Source: Clostridiales bacterium
Lineage (GTDB): Bacteria; Bacillota; Clostridia; Lachnospirales; Lachnospiraceae
Length of the DNA stretch: 9,376 nucleotides
NCBI GenBank assembly: GCA_021204765.1
Contig: JAJPYU010000288.1
Span: 1 to 9,376, forward strand
Reading direction: 5' to 3'
Both the position numbers and the translations under genes were made by a program. The notes under the pieces were generated by a model. The model was given only the letters and a program-made list of their open reading frames with translations, was not told the origin of the DNA and did not search any database. This document shows positions 4,713 to 9,376 of this stretch, in pieces; the stretch's first letter is position 1; the number at the start of each line of letters is the position of its first letter.

Positions 4713-6691
4713 CAGTCTTTCTTATAAAATTCACATTCATATCCGTCAGCCTTAAGCCGCAGACCAGGCATCCATGGCGGTGTCCGTCCCATCTGCTCAC
4801 AGATGGCATCTACGGACACATCCCTGCTGCATTCGATAATAAGCTCATCATGGACGTGGCCGCAAATGAAACAGTAACGCAGCGTTTTCATTGCATACAT
4901 CAGGATGTCACGGCTGATGGCCTGGACAATGTTTTCCGTGATTTTCGGTCCATATGTGTCGATTCGTTCCCATTTGCCCGTGGCCGTTCCCTCATATGTT
5001 ATGTTGGTACCACCGAAATCATTCTCGCCGATACGGGGCCTTACATAAGAGAGGCTCCGGCCGGACGGAAGGGTGATGAACAGCATCCCGCTTTTATATA
5101 TGAAGGACAGACCATGTGTTTTTGTGGAGGTGCGCATCCTCACTGCATCAAGGGCGGCCTTGTCCACATCCCACCAGAAGTTGACGATGTTTGGGTTAGC
5201 TTCCCTCCATGCAGATACCAGGCCGGGAAGTTCATCTTCCTTTAATCCCATGTCCAGGGCACCCATGGCGGTCAGTGCTCCCACCGATCCTCCATAGCCC
5301 AAAGCAAGCTCGGAAATTTTGCCCTTTTGGCGGAGATGTGAGTTCACTCCGTGCTTTTCCACGGGCACACCGAACATCTGGGATGCTGAGGCACAGTAGA
5401 TATCCCCTCCTGACTCGAACACATCCAGACGCCACTTCTCTCCGGCAAGGTATGAAAGCACCCTGGCTTCAATGGAAGAGAAATCTGAAACAATGAATTT
5501 TTTTCCGGGTCTGGGTTTGAGCGCCGTGCGGACAAGCTGGGATAAAACATCTGGCACATCGTCATATATCATGTTCATCATTTCGTAATCACCGGAACGT
5601 ACAACAGCTCTGGCTTCGGCCAAATCTGGCATATGGTTTTGCGGCAGATTCTGCAGCTGCACAATCCGGCCCGCCCATCTGCCGGTCCGGTTGGCTCCAT
5701 AGAACTGGAACATCCCCCTTGCCCGCCCATCGCTGCAGACTGATTTTTCCATCTTTTTGTATTTTGATACGCTGCTCTTGGCCAGCTGCTGGCGCAGTTT
5801 TAAGACATCTGCAACATCGGATGGCACGGTTTCCAGGAGACTGATGATGGCTTTCTTATCAAGGGAGTCAGTGCTGATACCCTTATCGGAGAGCCACTGC
5901 TTCATCTGCTGCACGGAGTTGGGATTTTCAAGTCCGGTTATATCGTGCATGGATGCCATGAGAGCCGTCTTGCTGAATGCATCAAACCGGATGGCGTTTT
6001 TCACGAGAGTCAGGTCAACGGCGATGCCTCTGTCATTAATCGTCTGGTCAATGTTATACTCATCCCAGAGGAAATCTGGCACGGGGAAGTTTTTCAATTT
6101 CTCCTGGATGGCCATTTCCGTCTCGACATCACGTTTATTGTATTTTTTGAAAGTTTCCCACTTATCAGGGGCGTGTTCCGGAAGATTCCGTGTGCGTCCT
6201 CCGTTCGTTTTTGTGGGTGCGCATGGGCAGCAGAAGTAGCGGATGAGGCTTTTACCTTCGCTCATTTTCTGTTTGTCCAGGCCGAGGATGGCACCGGCAC
6301 CTTCAAGCGATAACGGCAGGCCCATGTATGCGCACCATATCCGGGAGCATCGCCACGAGGCCGGGTCCAGATACTGGCCGACCGTATCATCATTTATGCT
6401 GTAGGAAGAGAAGTATAGGGGATGATACCTGTCAAGCCATACCGACAGGAATACCCGTTCGAAGGAAGCATTAAAGGCCCACTTCAATACGGAGTCGTCA
6501 GTCAGGGCGGCCAGCACATGATCCGGCACCTCTTCCCCCTGTGCCACATCCACTGTGATGACAGGACCTTCGTCAATTGAGTATGCGAAGAGAAGTACCT
6601 CGGCATCCGGGGACTCCGCATACTTATACACACCGCACTGGTTGAGGTCTGTACTGCTGTAGGTTTCAATATCGATAGAGATTGATTTCAA
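4712..6691 (-). CDS. Phage-type family A DNA polymerase with 3'-5' exonuclease
   Basis: Template-directed DNA synthesis for element or phage replication. TTG 6691 gives 659 aa beginning MKSISIDIETYSS and lies 8 nt after AAGGAG; an alternative GTG at 6700 overlaps the upstream stop as GTGA but abuts the ribosome site. The proofreading exonuclease is present: Exo I DIET (D7, E9), Exo II FNASFE (N74, E78), Exo III YNKRDVE (Y184, D188). The polymerase domain is present: motif A SDFSSIEARVL (D403), motif B RQKGKISELALGYGG (R454, K458, Y466), motif C HDE (614-616). There is no 5'-3' exonuclease domain, and the length is normal for Firmicutes phage polymerases of this group. It is the last gene of the minus-strand operon here. 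In related phages I would expect a VapE-like primase/helicase, VRR-NUC and SNF2 helicase genes after it; none is present in this window. Confidence 0.95.
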   Translation of the reverse strand: MKSISIDIETYSSTDLNQCGVYKYAESPDAEVLLFAYSIDEGPVITVDVAQGEEVPDHVLAALTDDSVLKWAFNASFERVFLSVWLDRYHPLYFSSYSINDDTVGQYLDPASWRCSRIWCAYMGLPLSLEGAGAILGLDKQKMSEGKSLIRYFCCPCAPTKTNGGRTRNLPEHAPDKWETFKKYNKRDVETEMAIQEKLKNFPVPDFLWDEYNIDQTINDRGIAVDLTLVKNAIRFDAFSKTALMASMHDITGLENPNSVQQMKQWLSDKGISTDSLDKKAIISLLETVPSDVADVLKLRQQLAKSSVSKYKKMEKSVCSDGRARGMFQFYGANRTGRWAGRIVQLQNLPQNHMPDLAEARAVVRSGDYEMMNMIYDDVPDVLSQLVRTALKPRPGKKFIVSDFSSIEARVLSYLAGEKWRLDVFESGGDIYCASASQMFGVPVEKHGVNSHLRQKGKISELALGYGGSVGALTAMGALDMGLKEDELPGLVSAWREANPNIVNFWWDVDKAALDAVRMRTSTKTHGLSFIYKSGMLFITLPSGRSLSYVRPRIGENDFGGTNITYEGTATGKWERIDTYGPKITENIVQAISRDILMYAMKTLRYCFICGHVHDELIIECSRDVSVDAICEQMGRTPPWMPGLRLKADGYECEFYKKD

Positions 6692-6696
6692 AGCGA

Positions 6697-6906
6697 TCAC
6701 TCCTTTTTCTGCGCCATCTCGTCCAATATCAGTTGCATCTTGTTCTGGATTCTCTGCATCTCATCCTGGATTTTCTGGAGATCGATATGTGTCTCCCTGT
6801 GCCGTCTCTGGCGGTTTTCATATATAAATCTGGAGATTCCGGCCAGAATGAGGGAGCCGCAGGAAGCCACCAGTATAACCATTATCACAAAAGCTAAAGT
6901 GTTCAT
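6697..6906 (-). CDS. Small membrane protein with C-terminal coiled coil
   Basis: ATG 6906 (69 aa) is preceded by AAAGGAG (6-nt spacing). An in-frame ATG at 6957 would read through the terminator hairpin and is less likely. Residues about 4-26 (LAFVIMVILVASCGSLILAG and onward) form one transmembrane helix, followed by a basic stretch (ENRQRRHRE) and a heptad-patterned amphipathic helix (LQKIQDEMQRIQNKMQLIL) near residues 42-60. The positive-inside rule puts the coiled coil in the cytoplasm. Its stop overlaps the alternative GTG start of the polymerase gene, so the two are likely translated together. I do not recognise the family. A small membrane protein between ssDNA-binding and polymerase genes might tether the replication machinery or act against the host; that is speculation. 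Confidence 0.7.
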   Translation of the reverse strand: MNTLAFVIMVILVASCGSLILAGISRFIYENRQRRHRETHIDLQKIQDEMQRIQNKMQLILDEMAQKKE

Positions 6907-6921
6907 ATTTTCTCCTTTATC

Positions 6922-6953
6922 AAAAAGAGAGGACGGCAGCCTGACTGCCGTCC
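6922..6953 (-). terminator. Intrinsic terminator inside the replication operon
   Basis: On the minus strand GGACGGCAG (6953-6945) pairs perfectly with CTGCCGTCC (6939-6931) over a 5-nt loop, followed by TCTC and TTTTT (6926-6922). It lies directly after the DUF2815 stop and before the ribosome site of the small membrane protein gene. The GC-rich 9-bp stem is strong; the T-run is offset by 4 nt, so partial read-through is plausible. Confidence 0.75.
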
Positions 6954-6962
6954 CCATGGGTC

Positions 6963-7526
6963 TCAGGACAGGAAGTCCTCATCATCATATGTGCCAAAGT
7001 CATCCTCCGGCCTGGACTTGCCTCCGAGGGGTTCACCATCACGCAGTTTCTGCAGATTGCAGAGGCCCGCAGCGATGCCCTTATTGCCGTTGGTGTTAAA
7101 GGCGTAGAAGCTGACGGACGCGCGTCCGTAAACGCCGGAATACACCTCGGACCTCTCCAGGAGGGGCTGGCACTTGGCGTCCACGATACCGGGTGCCGTG
7201 GTGGAGTTGGCGTTGATGAAATAGCTGTCGGCATAGGCCTCGTCATCCGGCCTCTCGATATCTCCGTCACGGAGGGGAATCTTGAGGGCGGAGAGGGCGG
7301 GAACAGACCTGCCGTTCCCTTTCAGCTTTCCCTGACCGTCTTCGTAGGCCGCCTCGATGGCTGCTTTGATTTTATTGACCGTGGCCGTATCACTTTTGGG
7401 AATGATAAGGCTCACGCTGTACTTGGGAGTGCCTCCGTTGATTGACTTGGGATCCCATACGTTCGCATAGCTGAATCTTGTGTTGGGACCTGTGGTTACT
7501 TTAGTTGGGTTTGCGAACTTAGACAT
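6963..7526 (-). CDS. DUF2815 family protein, probable ssDNA-binding protein
   Basis: The 187-aa protein starts at ATG 7526, with AGGAGG 8 nt upstream. The sequence MSKFANPTKVTTGPNTRFSY, VWDPKSINGGTPKYSVSLII and YVYGRASVSFYAFN-like centre (SGVYGRASVSFYAFNTNG near residue 138-150) match the DUF2815 family, found almost only in Firmicutes phages and elements next to DUF2800 and phage DNA polymerase. The family is thought to resemble OB-fold ssDNA-binding proteins of the T7 gp2.5 kind. The very acidic C-terminal tail (RPEDDFGTYDDEDFLS) resembles SSB tails that recruit replication proteins, supporting that role. It is followed by a terminator hairpin, so it may be made in excess over the polymerase. 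Family call firm; ssDNA binding inferred. Confidence 0.9.
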   Translation of the reverse strand: MSKFANPTKVTTGPNTRFSYANVWDPKSINGGTPKYSVSLIIPKSDTATVNKIKAAIEAAYEDGQGKLKGNGRSVPALSALKIPLRDGDIERPDDEAYADSYFINANSTTAPGIVDAKCQPLLERSEVYSGVYGRASVSFYAFNTNGNKGIAAGLCNLQKLRDGEPLGGKSRPEDDFGTYDDEDFLS

Positions 7527-7538
7527 ATCATTGTCCTC

Positions 7539-8657
7539 CTAATCTTGAAAGTCTGTTTTTGCTGTGTTCATTTCCGGTCTCCTGTCACTGTCTGGTACAA
7601 GGACCGGCTTGCCGGGAGGCTTATGTATAAAGTCTCCAAGCAGTTCTTTAAACTTCTTGTTACCGAGCATCCGGCTCATTGCGGTGATGCCCAGTAGCTT
7701 CTTCTCATATGGGTCATAACCGGCAGCAGTCACGGCTGCGATAACGGCGGTATCATCTGTGTATTTGCTGATGGAGCGGCCTTCGACAACCTTGTAGCCG
7801 TCATACCTGACACCGGACAGTGCCTGCCGTAAGGCAAACTTCTTCACGTCATCCGCCCAGGATACCAGCTCATCTATCCTTGGGAGGATAGCGGCTATCT
7901 CGGTGTCCTTAAGAGTGTCCGGCATCTGAAAATCGTATCTGGCCATCTCCAGGTTATACTCGGCCCGCTTCCTGCATGACTCCTTGATGCGGCAGAAACG
8001 GCAGTGATCCCCGGCGGAGAATTCCCCGCCTCCCTCATATGCCAGCTTTGCCGTAGGAGCAAGAACGGTGTCCGCCCACTCAAGCAGATCAGCCTTGCTC
8101 ATGACTGTGGTGCTAAGGTTCCCGCGCCTGGGCTGGAAAATGCTCATCTTCACGGTATCGATGTCATATATGCCGTCATAGGCATCGAGGGCACCGAGAG
8201 CGTAGCAGCGCATCTGTGAATTATCCTCCGCACTGACAAGGACACCAAGGCCGTACTTGAAGTCTATAATATGCATCATATTATCAGCCACGATGATGAC
8301 ATCACCAGTGCCGAAGCCTTCGGGAACCCATCTGGAAAAGTCGAGCCGTTCCTCCACTAACAGTATAGGATCCCGGCACGTTCCCTTTGCCGACTCAAAC
8401 ATGGACATGACATATAGCCTGTATTCATCGGTGCATTCCTCCATCTCCGGGTCGAGATATTCCATGTCTTCCCTGGGGTCATGGGCTTCTTTCCCAAGTG
8501 CCGTCAGCAGTTTGAATTCACAGAGGGAGTGGGCATCCGTTCCCTCATGGGCGTAAGGACTGGCGCGTTCCTCTATTCCCTCGCATGCCCTTACCGATGG
8601 AGGGCAGGCTAGCCACCTGTGGCTTGAAGAAGCGGAGAGTAAAGCGTGATCAGCCAT
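7539..8657 (-). CDS. DUF2800 family protein, Cas4/RecB-like PD-(D/E)XK nuclease with Fe-S cysteines
   Basis: The 372-aa protein starts at ATG 8657, preceded by GGAGGTGAT, and overlaps the upstream gene by 8 nt. The start (LLSASSSHRWLACPPSVR) and YAHEGTDAHSLCE are hallmarks of DUF2800. Nuclease motifs are visible: H43, D119 in GTGDV, D132-F-K134 in IIDFKYG, and Q148 in the following helix. Cysteines C18, C219, C222 and C228 are placed as in Cas4/AddB-type iron-sulfur nucleases, one N-terminal and three C-terminal (CRFCRIKESC). It is expected to process DNA ends or recombination intermediates during phage replication; no biochemical role for this family is known to me. It lies 12 nt upstream of the DUF2815 gene, a conserved pairing in Firmicutes phages. 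All catalytic positions appear intact. Confidence 0.92.
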   Translation of the reverse strand: MADHALLSASSSHRWLACPPSVRACEGIEERASPYAHEGTDAHSLCEFKLLTALGKEAHDPREDMEYLDPEMEECTDEYRLYVMSMFESAKGTCRDPILLVEERLDFSRWVPEGFGTGDVIIVADNMMHIIDFKYGLGVLVSAEDNSQMRCYALGALDAYDGIYDIDTVKMSIFQPRRGNLSTTVMSKADLLEWADTVLAPTAKLAYEGGGEFSAGDHCRFCRIKESCRKRAEYNLEMARYDFQMPDTLKDTEIAAILPRIDELVSWADDVKKFALRQALSGVRYDGYKVVEGRSISKYTDDTAVIAAVTAAGYDPYEKKLLGITAMSRMLGNKKFKELLGDFIHKPPGKPVLVPDSDRRPEMNTAKTDFQD

Positions 8658-8994
8658 TTTCCATCACCTCCAGTTCAGCCACAAGGGTGCTGTACTTTTC
8701 AGGACTTATGCCGCTTAAGTTTCCCGTGTCAGAATATTTCCTGATCAGGTCTTTTACGGCTGCCTTATACCTGCCTCCTTCCTGGCTGACCTTGTCCGCC
8801 AGGATGCCGCGGATCTCTTCATATGAAAGAGCAGGCTCCGGGGCACCTCCCTGTTCCAGGGATTCATTTGGAGAATCCGTTTGTGTGGGAGCAGTGGAGA
8901 AGTAACTCTTAAGTTCATTAGCGGCCTTAATGAGGTCGTTTCCGGTCTGGACCATGCTGTCCAGAATCTCGTCAAGTGCCTTAATCCTTCCCAT
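8650..8994 (-). CDS. Conserved phage early-region protein, unknown function
   Basis: The 114-aa protein starts at ATG 8994, with GGAGGTG about 10 nt upstream. Its start overlaps the upstream stop (TGATG) and its end overlaps the DUF2800 start by 8 nt, so translation of the three genes is probably coupled. Residues 1-35 are an amphipathic helix, residues 36-55 a low-complexity linker rich in Thr, Ser, Pro and Gly, and residues 56-110 a compact helical module (LSYEEIRGILADKVS, then VKDLIRKYSDTGNLSGISPE, then KYSTLVAELE). Proteins of this type commonly precede DUF2800 genes in clostridial phages; I recall some being auto-annotated as rRNA biogenesis protein rrp5, which is probably not meaningful. 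The helical module may bind DNA or a replication partner, but this is not shown. Confidence 0.8.
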   Translation of the reverse strand: MGRIKALDEILDSMVQTGNDLIKAANELKSYFSTAPTQTDSPNESLEQGGAPEPALSYEEIRGILADKVSQEGGRYKAAVKDLIRKYSDTGNLSGISPEKYSTLVAELEVMENG

Positions 8995-9254
8995 CAGCGT
9001 ATCGCACCTCCGTTTATTATGATGTTGCCGAGTTCGATCTCGTGCTTGTGGAGAGTGTCGGGATAAGGCCAGGACGGCCCGAATGCTCCCTGACGGTTGG
9101 TGTGGAGGAGAACCTCCACCGAGAGGTATGTGGGCTGTTCGGAAACCACCCTCATGTTTACCTCCATGTTTCCCCAGGGATGCTCAAGGCTCTGTGCCGG
9201 CTCCCTGAGTTTTACCTTGATGACCTGATCGGCCAGTCCGTAGTCTTTGTACAT
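8994..9254 (-). CDS. Hypothetical phage early-region protein
   Basis: The 86-aa protein starts at ATG 9254 with AGGAGG 8 nt upstream and overlaps the next gene by one base (TGATG). It is mostly beta-prone, with an HPWGNMEVNMRVVSEQPTYL stretch in the middle, no cysteines, no membrane segment and no motif I recognise. Strong ribosome site, tight spacing on both sides and codon use like its neighbours make it a real gene of the replication operon. Function unknown. Confidence 0.75.
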   Translation of the reverse strand: MYKDYGLADQVIKVKLREPAQSLEHPWGNMEVNMRVVSEQPTYLSVEVLLHTNRQGAFGPSWPYPDTLHKHEIELGNIIINGGAIR

Positions 9255-9256
9255 CT

Positions 9257-9376
9257 TCAGTCCTCCTTGTCATTGATTTTCTCTGCCAGTCGTTTAGCCA
9301 CGACACTTATCGCTATCAGCAGGTCGTGGAGTTCCTCATTGTCTCTGTTGCTGGCTGCGACAGTTCCCGCGTTTCC
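9257..9376 (-). CDS. Hypothetical phage early protein, C-terminal part (5' part outside window)
   Basis: The open frame enters from the right edge and ends at TGA 9259-9257, two bases before the next start. The 39 visible residues include NEELHDLLIAISVVAKRLAE and KINDKED, an amphipathic helix ending in a charged tail. Short helical proteins with an ELxDxLIAISVVxKRLA-like end are familiar from Firmicutes phage and integrative element early regions, with no known function. The stop codon lies just 3' of the AGGAGG that serves the downstream gene, so that ribosome site is inside this gene. Confidence 0.7.
   Translation of the reverse strand, partial: GNAGTVAASNRDNEELHDLLIAISVVAKRLAEKINDKED

Noticed and set aside
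4694..5245. 183-codon plus-strand frame inside the polymerase gene
   Set aside because: Antisense shadow of the conserved polymerase motifs; no ribosome site or recognisable protein.
5757..6239. 160-codon plus-strand frame inside the polymerase gene
   Set aside because: Antisense to the exonuclease/polymerase coding sequence with composition of a shadow frame.
6907..6957. N-terminal extension of the small membrane protein to the ATG at 6957
   Set aside because: The extension is the translated terminator hairpin; the ATG at 6906 has a well placed AAAGGAG.

Overview
The window looks like part of a prophage, phage or phage-derived integrative element of a low-to-mid GC Firmicute, most likely a gut Clostridia/Lachnospiraceae type. 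The reasons are the strong AGGAGG-type ribosome binding sites, use of GTG and TTG starts, and a replication gene set (DUF2800 nuclease, DUF2815 protein, phage family A DNA polymerase) that I know from Firmicutes phages. Host assignment is inference.

Layout. (1) Bases 1-1022, + strand: the last 34 codons of an HNH nuclease gene, then a complete GIY-YIG/DUF4357 nuclease gene. (2) Bases 1087-1782, - strand: a Cys-rich protein with a C-terminal helix-turn-helix, probably a transcription regulator. It converges on the GIY-YIG gene over a hairpin terminator, and its own ribosome binding site lies inside an 11-bp inverted repeat crossed by a small upstream ORF. (3) Bases 1800-2306: about 0.5 kb of AT-rich intergenic DNA between the divergent regulator and NACHT genes, dense in inverted and direct repeats and possible promoters. 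(4) Bases 2307-4646, + strand: an AT-rich 779-residue NACHT NTPase (Walker A, NACHT-type Walker B, winged-helix motif, no obvious LRRs), probably a bacterial NLR-like anti-phage protein, ending in an intrinsic terminator whose T-run touches the stop codon of the convergent polymerase gene. (5) Bases 4712-9376, - strand: a tightly packed early/replication operon. In transcription order it holds a partial helical ORF, an 86-aa unknown, a 114-aa unknown, the DUF2800 Cas4-like Fe-S nuclease, the DUF2815 ssDNA-binding-like protein, an internal terminator, a membrane/coiled-coil mini-protein, and DNA polymerase.

Reading: a conserved phage replication module abuts a compositionally different segment carrying a probable defence gene (NACHT) and two nuclease genes, as expected of accessory cargo in a prophage or mobile element. 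The NACHT and regulator genes are divergent, and the DNA between them is the richest unexplained part of the window. The strongest candidates for something new are the NACHT protein with an unassigned N-terminal domain, and the regulator's leader (hairpin plus overlapping uORF plus duplicated start region). No tRNA, rRNA, CRISPR array, IS element or attachment site was recognised.
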